From Phorcus lineatus (taxonomy: Eukaryota > Mollusca > Gastropoda > Trochida > Trochidae), in contig OV121084.1 in the NCBI GenBank assembly GCA_921293015.1, positions 19,100,960-19,164,959 on the forward strand: DNA of 64,000 bases. Direction: 5' to 3'. The notes below the pieces were generated by a model. It worked only from the letters and a program-made list of their open reading frames with translations, was not told where the DNA came from and ran no database searches. A program made the position numbers and the translations under genes. Below, in pieces: positions 23,901-38,519 of this stretch (the first letter of the stretch is position 1; every line of letters starts with the position of its first letter).

Positions 23901-26900
23901 ACGAAAATGGGAAAGAGAGAGAAAGAAAAGATAGGACTCCGGAAGATGATGTCAGTCAATTCAGACTTTGCACGACTTTGCACCAAAGCTTTCGAGAGCC
24001 AGTTGTATCATTTTCACGCTTCCACATCGTCCTACATTTAATTTAATACTCAAACAGGATCCCTTTTTTTAACAATTAAAACACTGTCAATACTATAGTG
24101 GATTCATGTTTATCCTATGCTTGAAACAACCGAATTTAAAACTTTCAAAAACTGGAACAGCCAATTTTACACCTCTGAAAAAAAATAAAACTAACGCAAT
24201 TTTATGTTTGTTCATTCCGGTGTTTTGTGATAAATGAGATTTAGGTGCTGACAAAAACAAATATCTAAACGTTGTTTTTGTTGCCTTTTTAAAAATTCAG
24301 TTCAGCTGAAAGGACAAGTCTTTACGTGAACAATGGGTACAAGAATTTGATAAACAATTATGTCGCATTTGCATTCATGTACATGAATTGATGATTTTCA
24401 TTTACAATTATGAAAAACGTTCAACGTGTAAATTTAACCACTCAAAATGTCTAAAAATTAACTCAAACTGAATATTTTATGTAATATGAGGGTTAGTTTG
24501 ACTTTTTCTTCTCGCTTCAATTTAGTCCCTTTATTTAAAACCTGATATCAAATAGACAGTAAAACAAATTTATATACAAGGAACAAGAATATTTGAATGC
24601 CGCTTTTATTAACTTTCAAAAATGTCTTTTTATAAGCTCAGATAAATAAACTTTTTGTAAATTTGCAGTGTCTTACCAAACCTCAAAACGTATTTCAAAC
24701 TGTAGCAATTTAACGATAAAGTCAAAGCTTTTTTATTTGTTGCTAAAATGACCCGAATTAACTTTTAATTGTCTCCGAACATTCAAGACAGACCAGGTTG
24801 TTCTGTTTTGAGCGTTTGTCAGTGAACGTACATGCGCACGGACTTCACGGACCGATCGTGTCATGACGACAATTATTTTGACAGGTGGCCAGCAATGTAG
24901 CAGGAAAAGCTCGTGCTCTTCCTGAAAAATCCCGCTCATCATCATAACAAGTAAATAATATTACTTAATCGTTTTTTAATCAACCCATTGAAATCGATTC
25001 TTCGATTGAATTCTCTCTCTTGACTTGTGGGAACGCAATGTTTTTGTCTTCCTAAATTGAGAACTCGAGACGACTGTCGTATGTCCTTGTTCCGAAAAAT
25101 ATTTTCGCAAGTCCAAGAATATCTTATAGAGATACTGCATGCTGTATTTATCCAGTTAAACAGAGAAAATGCACTTTTTTTTAAATTATGCATGGTAAAA
25201 CCCATTTTTTTCAATTCTGAAAATTGAATAACATTCAATAGTTTCATTGTTATGTTATGTATTATTATAGATTATTTCGAAATATTATTCATTACTTTGT
25301 AATTGTTCAATTCAATGACTATCAACACTAAAACTTTTTAATTCGATCAATGATTTTTTGTAATTTATGAATTATTTCATGTTATGCTTTTCCTATCATT
25401 CTTATAGATGATATTAAATACTTTGAAATAAGATATAATTTATTATCTATGCCCACTTCCAATTATTTAATATCAAACTTATCTTTTAGAATTAATTTCA
25501 ATAAGTCCACTAGTTTCTCCGCCTAGTTTCTTTGATGTGATGAAAATATTGTAAATCTTCATAACAAGATGTCGTGTACTGTTCAACATTTATTTTATAC
25601 CGTGTTATTACAAATTGGCCAAACATAGATTGAAAATATCAATATTTAACTTCAACTTGATAATCTTATCCATTATCTTGATAAATCCCGCTGTAATAAT
25701 TCATTATGGAATATCTCTTTTATTTTCTTTCGTCGAATACTTTGTTTCCAACTTACTATTTACCCAGCCCCAATTATAACTCTCAAAACGTCAAAATATC
25801 ATGTAATCATGCTGAAGCGGTGTCCCCTCTGTTGCAATTTGATATTTAGAAATATCAAGCGGCGACCTGAGGTTACGACTGTATTTACTGTGTACGTTGA
25901 GATAATCAATCATCGTACAAGTGGTGGAAGTAAATCAACTTGTACATTCAACCAGTAAAAGTATAGCTGTATGATTGAGTGTTCGTCAAACCATGTTTGT
26001 ATATAACAATCTCATCTAACCAACTCTTGTCTGTTTCAGTTCAACAATGGTGAACATATGCCTAATTGTTTAATACAAATTGTAAAGAAACGTGTAATTT
26101 AGTGTCAAGATGCGTGAAATAAAAACAGCAATTGTTGTATTGTGAAAAGGTACAAAACTTAATCTCACAACTTAATCGTTTAGCAAGTTTTTGATGCGCA
26201 TGTGGTTCTTTTCAAATACTTTTAAAATAAAAAGCGCAATAGTAGAAACACAAGTTATAATGAATTCGTGAGATATGAAACAAACCAGTATAAAATAACT
26301 CAATACAAGAATTTTTTTACTCGCGAATCTGTTTCCCTAATTAAGATGATTAAAAGGTGTTCACACTAAAATGACCGCCTGAAATGCTTTTGATACGTGA
26401 CAACGAAGGTAATGGATAATCGACTGGATTACTGAGATAATGTAACCTCTAAAGAAATATTATTAGCATAAACTGATGTTTTATAAGAAAAATCTTAATA
26501 AATAAGAATTGCAAAACAACGTGCAACAGCGCCTTTTGGATAACACTCAGTTTGTGTTCATATGGCTAATGGTAGTGTATCACCAAATAAGTAAAATTCA
26601 GTCTTTTGTGAAATCAACTGTATTCTGGTAAGAACACAACTTGCATATGATGAAATAAGTTTCAGGCTGTTTCTCGTAACAATTCTACAGCCGTCTAGCT
26701 AAGATAAAAGTTCTCCTAATTTATAAACGATACCAAGTTGGAAAGAAATTTGTGATGAATGAGACAGTTCCAGTCAGTCTCTATTCAATTAATGGTCTCC
26801 CGAAAACCTAACAATCGTATGTACTCGTGCGCAGAAGAAACGGAAAAGTTAACATTTGGGCGAAGGTTATTTAAAAGTTCAACGTTATCAATGACAAAAT

Positions 26901-27477
26901 AAAATTGATTATCGCTATTCCTGGGTCCACAGAACGAAGCTTTTGTCAACATCTGTATAGCGTTTATTTGATTAGGCAATAGCTATCGTAGAGTTCGATT
27001 ACGTATCAACTTAATGGATTATATTTGTAGATACGTAGCTCTTGCTAGATTACACAGGGAAATTATTTCCTTTTGGGGGAATGATTAATATCAGATTAAA
27101 AGTTTTGAAAAAATTAAAACAACCCCTCAGGAATATATTCCAATGTTATAAATTTCTTTAAAAATGTTAAACATTGATTTTGATAAGAACTCTCCTCTAA
27201 AGATATTAAGAGCATGATTCCAGATTCTAGGAAATCGTCAAAGTTCAAGTATCCGGTCGACAAATTCTGAAATCTTATGGTACAATGGTTTAAAAAGTAA
27301 TGAATGAAAGTCAGTTTAGTCTAATGCCTTATTTTGAATATCTTTGGCCCATGTATTTTTGGAATAATAGAACGAAGCGAATCGTATAACGACCATTTCT
27401 TATTCTTTGTCTTGTCACTTTCGGTTTCATTTGTGAAGATTTCACTTCAAACTTTGACAGTTTTGACAGGTTGTCTT
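23901..27477. other. AT-rich noncoding DNA
   Basis: Nothing recognised. Overlapping opposed frames at 24942-25247 (minus) and 25027-25227 (plus) are unremarkable in composition and show no known domain. The block 25230-25800 is very AT-rich. Confidence 0.55.
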
Positions 27478-27540
27478 ATTAACGTCAAAGACGTCACCCG
27501 CACCAACTGACGTTTTTAGACGTGCGACGTCGTGACGTTA
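27478..27540. promoter_or_regulatory. Cluster of ACGTC/GACGT (CRE-like) words
   Basis: Within about 60 bp there are AACGTC, GACGTCAC, TGACGT, GACGTG, CGACGTCG and TGACGTTA. They are variants of the bZIP half site TGACGT in both orientations. This density far exceeds the AT-rich surroundings. A CREB/ATF-type cluster is possible, or a worn remnant of a GACGTC-rich repeat like that at 6996-9580. Confidence 0.4.
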
Positions 27541-30500
27541 TGAATTGTAGCGCTTAGGAATGTATGAAGGGGCTGCACTATACACGGAAGTTGAATTTTT
27601 TATCACTTAATTACGTTTTGACTATCTTGTTGCATAAATTTGTTTTCAGTTTACGTAAACAAGTGTTAAGTTTTTAATATCAACAATATGAATCATGTTT
27701 CATAATTCAAACTACGCAACGATATGTTCCATATTAACAAGTATAAATGTAACCAAAATAAAAGTATAGAGATAATCCTTCATCGAGAACAATTTCAAAC
27801 TACAGATTGAAAAAGAATTATTTTAAACTTCATCTAAAACGTACAACGAGTATGCCAAAACATAAATAAACCAAAGATATTCACCTTTGGCCGATAATGA
27901 TGAGCTATGATTCATATGAGCAGTATTTCAATCAATCACAAAGATATACTTTTAATCTATATTTTTACACTTAGATTCTAATCTGAATGGAACGATGTAT
28001 TAGGTACATTTAAAGGTCGCAAACTGGACCTGAAGTACATGCATGACTCCCAGCAACCTGAGGCAGAGGCTTACGGGTACACGGTGTGAAAACCTGGTTA
28101 ATTGGCATATCTACTATGTAGTTGACTTACATGAAAATGATAACCATGGTATGAAACGTGGTCACTAACGTACTGTTGAAACCTTCAACGTCTATCAATC
28201 CAGCCGTGTCATTTGTCAATTTAGACAAGCATAACTGTTCCATACAGATCGTGTTCATGTTCATCGCCTTTTGCTCTTCATCTAGTAAGATGACAACATG
28301 TAATAAGTTTCGTCTGTGTTAACAATACGTACTTTATTCGCACTTCTTTATTCTCATAAAACCACCTTGGTGGTACAAGAGCATATTCACAAAATATGAT
28401 ACATAGGAATAAATACAGTGTATATATGTAATTCAAGATGGAAGATAGACTCACAAAGTCTAAAAGGCATTTATTGTTTTCTGACAAGAGATGAAAGACG
28501 TTTAAAGATATCGAGGAGGGTCAAATCAAATTTTTATGAGCTTTATTTCAGACTTCATTATTCATTTTCGCTTAAGAATTTTCCTACTTGCCTTTAAAAA
28601 CATTTTAAAAATTGTAATAAAAAAACATTTAAAAATGTGTCGTCGTAAAATATTTCACATTAAAAATAACGTTTTACGATATCGATGGAGACACTTTCTT
28701 TGCGCCCTTTTTGTTGATTAACCTCAATATGAGGCAAAAAAAATAAATGAAAAATGAAGGAAATCTTACAAAGCGAGGCCGCCAGACACCCTATATATAA
28801 ATATATCAACGTTATCCAAATTGACGTTTTTTGACGTTAGCTAATATTGTAATTTCGTTTAATACATGGACATCAAAACGTTCTTTTAACCTTTTCCGAC
28901 CCGATAAGGGGAAGATGGAAAAATCCCTACAATTTCCTCATATCTCTACGAAAATACGAAAGTCCGGTAAGTGAAATTTAGTGTCAGGATAGATAATAGG
29001 CAAAGGGAGCGAGAAGACGTGCCACGGCCGACAGCGAAGCCGCTTAAAAGACGTTGTAATTTGATTGGATTCCACGGGAAGCCAGAAAGGGCCAGTTTAC
29101 TAGGTTTGTAGTAATTGATTACCGAATGGGTTTTACTTTAATGTACTTGTCGTCGACTCAGGTAAAATAACGTTAGAGTGGCGTGTTGAGTTGAGAGAAT
29201 TGCGGCTGTGACGAGAAATTGGTGATGACCGTTCGAGATTACATGTATGTGGGTTTATTTGTAACTTTGTTTGCGTACTTATGGGCTGTTTCCGGTATAA
29301 CAAGGGACGACTGGAGGCCGCAATTGTTGGTGATGGTATATAGTATGTCGTCTTTGTTACAGTAGCGGTGGTGGACAGATATATATGACAGTTGATACTT
29401 TGTCTGCTTGTTCATATAGTAGCAGGGATGAAACAGTTTTTACAACGGATAATGACCTTTTCTGTCTTCTTGAAATAATGATTGAGATTAGAAAGTCCCA
29501 AGCTCACTTCTACATGAGTTTGCTGCAATTAAGATGTTGATGACAGTATCATAAAGTATTTTACTGCTGTGCTCTCTGGTGACTCATCTGGTGGATGAGT
29601 TGAAGTCTTATGTTTGGAATGTTGACTGTTTAATTGGTTAAGTCATTTTATTTATTTTATTTAGATGAAGCTATTCCAGGTCTATATGAAGCTAGAGGTC
29701 GAGTGGTGTCACTGTGTGGCTATAGTTGATGTTACATGTCTCTTTCGTGTTCCCTATTCCATGATAATTGTCTTTCTCTTTTTCTTCTCTCTCTCTCTCC
29801 TAAGTTTTTATTTATTTCTTATTGTAGGAATGGCATAAATGACTTTGTGCTGGACTTCATATTCTTTCTTCCCCTTCATCCTTTTCTTTCTTCATATTTT
29901 TCTGGTGGTTGGTTTTAGCTATATTTACCTGTTATAACAATTCAAAACTTTGTTCCTTTCTTGCTATTCGTTGCTATATATCTGTCGTTTGTAATCTAAC
30001 AAAGACAAAATGAACATAATGTGTGCCTGTTTGTTTATTAAATATAATTTGCTAAATAGAAGTTACAATAGCATTACAAAACACATATCCAATCATGTTT
30101 ATTACTTATTATCAGAACATTTAACATGATAAGCATTAAAGTCGTAACGTTTACGAGCAATGAACACCATTTTGTCTCACAGGTGTGTTATGACATATAC
30201 GCGAGGAGAATACGTCCCCTCGTAGAGGAAACAATGTGTCGGAGACGTTGCTAGGCAACCTTTCTAACTCTCACTTCCTCAACAAGTAAACAACATCAAT
30301 AACTTCCCGTTTTCCTTCTTTCGGAAACAGTTAGACATGTTTATTCCTTTTTCAAAACAATCAAAAACGTTTATCAAATACATTGAAGGGTTATTGACGC
30401 CTCGGGTGCCTAATCTTGTTTTGGATTCGAACCATCGCGGTACCAAAGAAACAGTAGTTTCCCTATTTTAGAACATTGTCATTGTTCAAAGTGTAAAAAT

Positions 30501-33500
30501 GTTCATTTAATTTGACAACGTTTCTCTATCAATCTCCTGCAGTAACTTCTGTTCCGCGTATGACCATATGGTGTTCGTATCTTCACGACTGAATGATATT
30601 TGTTGGGAAATTACTAACGATGAAATAAGATTGATGAAGTTAAAAGATCTTCGTTGTTTATGAAGGTGGTTTACTCAGTACTGCCAGTCTATGAAAACGG
30701 CGACATCAAATAAAAGTACGTACATCTGAGAATTGTGATTTTCAGTTGAGTCAATTGATTTTCGAGAGGTTGTTTTCGGACTAGGTTGAATTTAAGGTTT
30801 AAATACGATGCAATGCAATATGTAATGTAGACGTTTGCTCACACGTACTTACACATAAACACATGTAGATCGATTGTATAGGCTTAAAAGAATAAAGGAA
30901 GAGTTTAACTAAGGCTTTCTCAATACTTCACTTCACCCAGAGGAAATGATCCTTGTCAGTGCTTGAAGTATCCTCATCTGTCAAACATTCGAATTGAAGC
31001 TATTACTTACGCAGAATATGAAGACTGAATTTAATTTCCTACAAATGTTTGGGGTGAAGTCATAATGATTTTCAGCCCTGGCCGGGGAAGGCGAAGGGGA
31101 CTTTAACATGCTTTAGATGTACATCAGTTAATCACATATTGAAAGTTCGGGCCGAATAGTTTTATGGTTATGGAGATATTCTATTTATACCGTTATTTCT
31201 TCTCAAATATATCAGTGAATTTTAACTTGTATAGGCAACAAAATAAGTTAAGGACCACCACAATGGATGATATTGAGATGTCCTATGGTCATATAATGAT
31301 CCGGATAATGCTTGCTTTTTGACTCTTGGGTAGGTTCTTGACATTTTTTAGTTTCACTTGCGCTTTGTTAATTTTAATTAAAATTCAGCGTTTTAGGTGG
31401 GTGGTAGAATAGAATTTAGTCTATGAAAAATTTTGATAATTTCTTGTTCCTTCATCCATATTTTTTACCTTTGGGCTCCTAATTTCTGTTTTCAATCTAG
31501 ACTTGATGAATGTGGACCTAGACTGTATAAAAGGCTCCTTTATATACACAGTCATGAAGCAGGACTAGGTGGGTGGTTTTTCATGAAGGTTCCACAGACA
31601 ATAAGCTCATGACACCATGTCAGCAATCGATATAGCCGTATAATCATTATTAGTATCTATTCAAACTCACCATTTTTAAGATTACACTTTATTGTAAGGT
31701 TAAGTTAATAGGTGTAATAATCAAGTTCTTAAAATATATAGCAATGTCTTGATAAACCAACTCATTATTTCTGCCTAAAAATATATCAATTTATGTTATA
31801 TAAGAAAATTTAATACCGAAATTTAGAAGATTACTAATAATTACTAAAAAAAATATACAGGACATTTTCCTGGTTGAAAATACATTTTTAAAGGAAACAG
31901 CGAAATAAACACATGTAACAACAAATGGAAATCAACGATCCCAGTATTCAGGGAGAAATGTATCTTTTTTATTTTCCAGATGTCTTTCAGCACGTATATC
32001 ACGAACCTTGTTTCATCTTTATACTTACCTATAATTGCAGTAAGTTGTGACCTTGTAACCCTTGGGGAAAGTGTTTTAAATAGTTCTTAGAATCAAAACA
32101 ATGTATAAGGGTTCACAAATACGCATCGCCAGTGTACTGTAACACACATCAACAAAGGTTCCTTGGATATCGAGAAGGTTGATATCATTTTGATAAGGTG
32201 TTAATCCAAAACACTTTATTCAGCAGTCAAAGTGGATGACTTGGAGACCTTAGCATTGACTCCTCATGGTCAGTCCTAGTTCGTTTTTTTAAAATAACAT
32301 TTTCACCTAAGTATTGAATCATTTCGCTGTCTCATGTATGGCTCGGGTTTGATCACCATAGATGTAGTTGTACATTCGTCAGGCTGTAGGGAACGATGTG
32401 TCTGGGTAAATGTATTTACCTACAATCATAGAAAATAATTTAGTGTTTCAAAATTGAAGACCTCTTGTCATTTTTTTCTGCATTGTTGAGTTGAATTGCA
32501 GAATCTCGTGTGCGAATTGAGCATTATTTTTACCCTGGTGTTCGGAGAAACGTCAGTGCGTCATAGGGGATGTCAGACGTCAGATTCTATGATAGTGCGG
32601 AGAGGTTGTACTCTTCGACCCCAGAGTTTGTGTTTTCTGTTGTAATTGACACTGGGTTGAGAAAATACCTCAATTTATTTTCATAACAAACTCTACATAT
32701 CGGAATCTGTTAAGAATGAGACCGACCGGTTCAGATGTTTTTGTAGTGAAATTCATCGCAAGGAATTGATAAAGTTAGAGATATAACTCAGCAGTTTTCA
32801 GCGCCGAATTTATCGCAAGCAAGACGGACAGTTGCTAAATCAAACATATTTTTGTTTTTAAACTTTTTCTCAATGTTTTCTAAAGATATTTTGATTTCAA
32901 GAGAAACCGTTTTTATGTCCTTATTTTGAATTTGAAACAAACATCAACAGTTTAGCACAAGATTGATGAATTTAGTTCACAACATCAACAACCACTCCCA
33001 AAACTGTTTCAAAGCTAATGGCTTAGAAAATAACAAAATAATGTTTCGTGAAACAATTCAAGCAATTTACGCTCAATTACTCTATAAGCTCCTGGAGCTG
33101 TGTCCCAAACCTCGGCCAACGGTTATAAATTTTAGAGGTACTGCCGGGGGCAAGGTATAGGCGTTCGGGCCGTAAAACAGACTAGTCCAAATCGAAAAAT
33201 GACAGACACATAAATCTACACTGGAAATATAAATGATGTGTCATTTCTTAACGACGCTAGCTGTCACAAGGATAAGCGACATATGGTTGTCTGTTTCCAT
33301 ATCATGCACATTAAAACTCGCCGAGTTTAGTTATAAAACCAAGCTTCGCGACATTTACAATACCGTCTACTGCTTTGTAACAACGCCCACGGTAATTAAT
33401 GCGCAATAGTAGAGTAACGTGAATGAACTTACTTGATGGAGTATATAATTAATTTAAGTTAATTTTAGTACATTTAGCTGTGTCTTCCAGAACTATGTCA

Positions 33501-33514
33501 GTATATTTTATATT
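27541..33514. other. Noncoding DNA with a CpG patch
   Basis: No gene was recognised. About 28,870-29,110 is CpG-richer and may be regulatory. A pyrimidine-rich stretch spans about 29,736-29,900 and includes a CT run near 29,788. A B-box-like word occurs on the minus strand near 30,425 without an A-box. The open frames are short, for example 28536-28721 and 32963-33160. Confidence 0.5.
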
Positions 33515-33615
33515 TCTTCCGATCGTCTATTACATTTGTATATTACATTTGTATATTTCCGATGTATATTCATTACGATTGTCTTTTACAGTTATATATT
33601 ACATTTGTATAGTTC
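33515..33615 (+). repeat. Short-period repeat of TATTACATTTGTA
   Basis: The 13-mer TATTACATTTGTA occurs at 33528, 33541 and 33597. Two CCGAT words (33518 and 33558 areas) and TTTAC phrases sit between, so this is an irregular small tandem cluster. Confidence 0.8.
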
Positions 33616-34517
33616 CATTTACATTGCTAATATATTATTAGACATACATTTTAATGTATCACAAAACATGTATATTCAGTGATTGTATTAGCATATTGGA
33701 AGCTCATTATCTTCATAATATCATAAATATTATGTATCTTTCTTATATCGATGTCAGTTGTAAATTTCACGAGCTTTGAAGAGGTATATCCGGTGGATGA
33801 AATATACATGCAACATGCACCAGGAAGCACAGCCTCATTATCTGTCACTGACGTCATTAGTCTGTTTTGTTTTGCTAGTTTTTTAAAAAAATTAATTGAA
33901 AATTTATTTTTTGCTTGAACTGAACAAGGTGACGTGTCGATCTACATAGATGCACAGGTTAGACAAAAGTCATTAAGTTATACACTCAGAACCTTATGCA
34001 ATGTAATTTACGGATACTTTCTTTTGTAATTAAATTATTAATCGTTTGTAGGTTTTTTTAAGTTTTCATAATTTTTATTAGTAAAATTATGTATATATGA
34101 ATGTATTGATACCAACAAACATAAATCAAGTGATTTTATTTGCCAGTGACTGTTAGATCAATAATTTCCCTTAAACCAATGAAAGTGTAATGTTCTTCGT
34201 CCTACGCTACGCTGTGTTGGTTTACTTTTTCTAAAAGCATCCTAATTATACAAAATTAAATGGCAAGACGATCGCCGTTAATGTTGCAGAAATTGAGTTA
34301 CTGTACACTTCATGTAAACACTTACCCTGGGGTGTCGTTTTCCGAGCTAGTTAATTTCACTCCGTAATAAAACTCCTAAGGGACAGGGTCTTTCTCCGGA
34401 TAAAATTAAATTTAAGAATAATGAACAAAGTCTCCACATCAAGGGATGCAATCGGAGAAAGTATCATTTTATTTGTCTTGTGTTTCTAGCGAGGGTTAAG
34501 AGTCCGTTGAGAGTTGA

Positions 34518-34660
34518 TCTATTTTAGGTCTATTTCATGTCTATTTCATGTCTATTTCAGAAGTATTTCAGGTCTTATTCAAGTCTATTTCAAGTCTATT
34601 TCAAGTCTGTTTCAAGTCCGCTTCAAATTTGTTTCAAGTCTATGTCAAGTCTATTTCGTG
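34518..34660 (+). repeat. 11-bp minisatellite, 13 units
   Basis: Thirteen units of TCTATTTCAAG or close variants fill exactly 143 bp with no indel. Variants TCTATTTCATG lie on the left and TCTGTTTCAAG, TCCGCTTCAAA on the right. Because 11 is not a multiple of three, all three frames are used in turn, giving the Ser/Phe/Val-rich frame at 34514-34696. I regard that frame as a by-product of the repeat. Confidence 0.95.
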
Positions 34661-37600
34661 TCAGTAAGTGTACATCAAAAGGACTTTTGTCGTTGACACA
34701 TACTTTGTGATCACTGAGCTCATTGTTGACATCAATCAATTATCAAATTTCAGTCATGAATCATATTATAAGCGATGCAGAATATTTCTGAAATATACTT
34801 ACATATTGCGCGCATTTCCCTAGGAACCTTAGTGTTAGGGTATGGTTACTGGTCGTAAAAAAGCGAACATTCGGATAAGGTTATTGGTCGACTATGTTTT
34901 CATAAAACAGTTAAAGATTTTTGTGTGTTAATAGACAGTTGGGTAAAGAATTATGGAATTAGAACCAGAAAATATATCGCTTTAGGTCGGTTGGTGGTCG
35001 TTTATATTCATTAAGGCCACAGATGTTCTTAAAAACTGATCTTATAGTTCTAAAAAAAAGATTCAAATCGTTGTGAAACTGAGGTACACTTTGACTAGAG
35101 GCTCCATTCAACAATATTGTTTCCAAGAAATGTTAAACAAAACAACTTGACATGATCGAAGAACACAACCTCTGACACGGTTTATAAAAGCAATGTTGAA
35201 ATTTGATTTACATCTTCTACGTTTTATCTAAGAACTTCAGATCGCAGAGCCAATTTCATTCAGACATGTTTAATTGTTATTATATTTATATCTGTAACCC
35301 GGATACAAATCTATTTGTTAAAACAGGCGGGCATGGTATGACACCTTGCCACAATCTAGTTGTGAACATGACTATATCAAAATTCCGGACACGGTTGTTT
35401 AGGGTATTAAATATCACCTTACATGATAGACAGATCGCGTCTAGCATATAGATACAGTTCCCAGTCCATGCGAGATACGTAAATGCATTTTGTTCAGTAA
35501 TTTGAAGCTTCGAGCTAGTATGAATTCGTCCATGATGATGCTTTTACCTACCTTTTTCTACCTTTCGTAAACACCAAATCGCACCTTGGAATTTTTATTT
35601 ACATTTTAACGATAATCATTAATATAAAGCCGACCACATTGAATAATGAGAGTAATTGTTAGTATGGCTTGAAACAGCTTAATGGTGATATTGTGTTTTA
35701 GAGGAGCAAACAACAAACCTTAAAATGTTGTCGATTTGATGACCAAAACATTTATAATTTAAGTAAAACCAAAAACGTTTATTTTTCAGAGCCCTTCAAC
35801 AGGAAGTGATAGATGTTATCAAACTACAAAGACCATAGCTTTCTCAAACTGAAACTATGCCAAGTTCTACACATTTTGGTCAACATTTCACAACCTTTTT
35901 GACATGAGATCGCGTTGATATAATGTGGAAGGATGACGAATACTTACATGTACAAACGTAACACACGCAGTTGATGTGATGTAAACACATTGTAAACACA
36001 TTGGGAAATAAATGCGGGAAAATAACATAAAGTTAACACTGAATAATTTTGATACATAATGGACAATGATATAAATTTATTAAGACTTTTAATTAAGCTC
36101 TTGATGAACATCTACAATGAAATGTTTATCTTAATTTGAATACCGTTGAGTCAACTCAATTATGTTTGTTTTGTTCATATCTTTTATTTTAAGGTATTTC
36201 AAGCTTTACAATAAGGAAACTTGCTGTTTGTTGAATCCACCATGCTCATACCTGGAAATAATCAACAATAATTAAGAAATTATAGATTATATATAAACCA
36301 TGATAATTATACCAATTTTAAATTCAAAAACATGAATGCTTTGTCGTCGACGACCCCGTGCATGGAAATACTTCCGCTGACGTGGTAAATCAAGGGGGGA
36401 TAACTCGGCCTCCAAATGATACACATGCGTGCCGCACAAAATTAATCCTGTGGTCTTCTTTCCATGAAATCGGTCTACTTGTCAGATAACATTTCCTCTT
36501 TGCTCACGCCCATGCAATATGAAACAGCATTCACCTGTCAAGAATGTTATTTTCATTTCAAAAATAATTGCAATCGCCTTCCATCTCTGGCATCCATGTT
36601 TGATCGTCGAGTTTTAATGAACAGGTCGAATGCAAAAACTTGGTTATCTAACAAAGACGGCGAATGGAGCCTTTTTCATATAAAGCAAAATTAGCGATAT
36701 TTTATCTGCAAATCTCAAGATAAGATTTTGGAGGTATGAAAATTGAGACTGGATTGATCAGTCTTTTGGACTAAGAGTTTGTGCCGAATAGAGCTAAAAC
36801 GATTTCAAAGATGTTGTCAGCATCGTTTTGTATCACGCCGACTTCAAAGAGACATGGACACGGGCCAAGATTTCTTCCTTTTTGAAAAGATTACAGCTCT
36901 GTTTCGATAACAAAGTTTCGGCTATTTTAACTATTGCTTAGATAATTATTAATTCTAATGAACATTGGATATGATAGTCGCGCATTGTTTACTTTAAGTT
37001 TCTTGCCGTAATTGAATCTCGTTCTGTCAGCGCTTAAGGTGCTTCAAACCCCAGCAAAAATTAAAGACTGTAGAAGCCATATTAATATTTAAATTCGAGG
37101 CTATGATTTATTTCGAGTTGTAATTGATTTCATTACAAACGTGTCCGTGTTAATGTTACATGTGAAAACCTCCGGACCAGGAACACACAGGTAGGTGGGA
37201 GTATTCTTAATCTTTTGGACCAAATTTTTGATGATATATTATTATAAACATGTACTTACTCTCTTTAGTTAATTGTATAATTATGCATGTTATTATGAAT
37301 ATTTGCAATGTCATTGTCAGGATTCTTGCTTCAAAAACACTTTTTAGAACTTAATTACTTCTTACAAATGGCAAGTCATCTTTCCAGGTTTTTGATATTT
37401 ATTGGTGGTATATTTTTTATTAAACAAATTCCGGCGAAATAAATTTTGATTTTATTGGATAAAGGATATACTCGAAAGGCATTGTTTTTTAAATTTCCAT
37501 TAAAGAGGGTACTTGTGAGTGTTATTCCAAGGATAACACATTACAATCATAGCCTACTAAGTTAGTTAGGTTGTGTTGTATATAGAGAAAGAAATTTACG

Positions 37601-38519
37601 TTGATCTTTCGCCGGTCAGCCAGAACATTGATACAAGTAGGAATAATGTCATGCAAAAAGTAGCATCTAAGATAAGACATATATTAGCTAAGGCTATTCT
37701 GAATAACAAGGTACATCCAAAATACTACCATGGAGGTAGGCAGCAATTACCGGATGCAGTGGATAGTTTCTAAGTTACCTCCGGTGAAAAGTATTCTTAA
37801 AACATCTGCATCATCAAACCAGGCACGTTACATAAAAGTATAATTATTTAAGACGCCCAAAGGTATCAGTACATATCAGTAATCAATATGTCTTGGTAAA
37901 ACAGCATCAATAACTAAAGGACAAACGATTACCGACAGCGTATTACAGGCCAAGATCAATATTTTAAAAGGTTGAAAGGATTTGTACAATATTCTTACAA
38001 AGGGCATTTGTATAGGTAGAATAAGTCGCCAGTAGAACCTTAAAACCCTTTATAGGACTGAACTATGGGCCTAGCGTTTAACGAATTCTATTATGTTAAG
38101 ATCATACTATATCGTAATATCATTTAAAGGCGAAAATTCATACGAGATTAGGTGAATGTTTCTAATGTGAAACAGTTACATGTGAAAATGGACTCAAGAG
38201 ATATGAATGTAATGGTTTTAGAAATTCAAGATCATACATCTAGACAAGGAGATTGATAGATACGAATTTTCCTTTTTATTATTTCACCAAATGCTATTAC
38301 ATCACATGAGTTAGAAATATCACCAGTACACACAACCGACTGCCAAACCAGTAGTCCTGCTTCATTACTGTATATAAAATGAGAGCCTTAATAGGCCTAC
38401 GATCTAAGTCCTCATTCAGCAAGTCGAAACATTACTCACTCACAAATAAGAAAGTTAAGAAACAAGAAGACCAAGAAATTAAAATCAGAAAAAGCGTTTC
38501 ATAAGTTTTTAAAGGCTAT
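34661..38519. other. AT-rich noncoding DNA
   Basis: No recognised gene. Frames at 36464-36694 (contains CQEC-H-C spaced residues, not a convincing zinc finger) and 37573-37773 (starts at TTG) are not assignable. The 15-mer CAAGGGGGGATAACT at 36391-36405 recurs at 54638. A direct repeat of GTAAACACATT occurs at 35981-36002. TATATAAA at 38371 has no well-placed initiator. Confidence 0.5.

Noticed and set aside
30420..30445. Minus-strand GGTTCGAATCC B-box
   Set aside because: No A-box at any reasonable distance and no T-arm pairing.
34514..34696. Ser/Phe-rich repetitive frame
   Set aside because: It arises from the 11-bp minisatellite read through all phases and has no gene context.
36464..36694. 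Frame with Cys-X2-Cys and a His/Cys pair, possible zinc finger
   Set aside because: Spacing and hydrophobic positions do not fit C2H2 or other common fingers.
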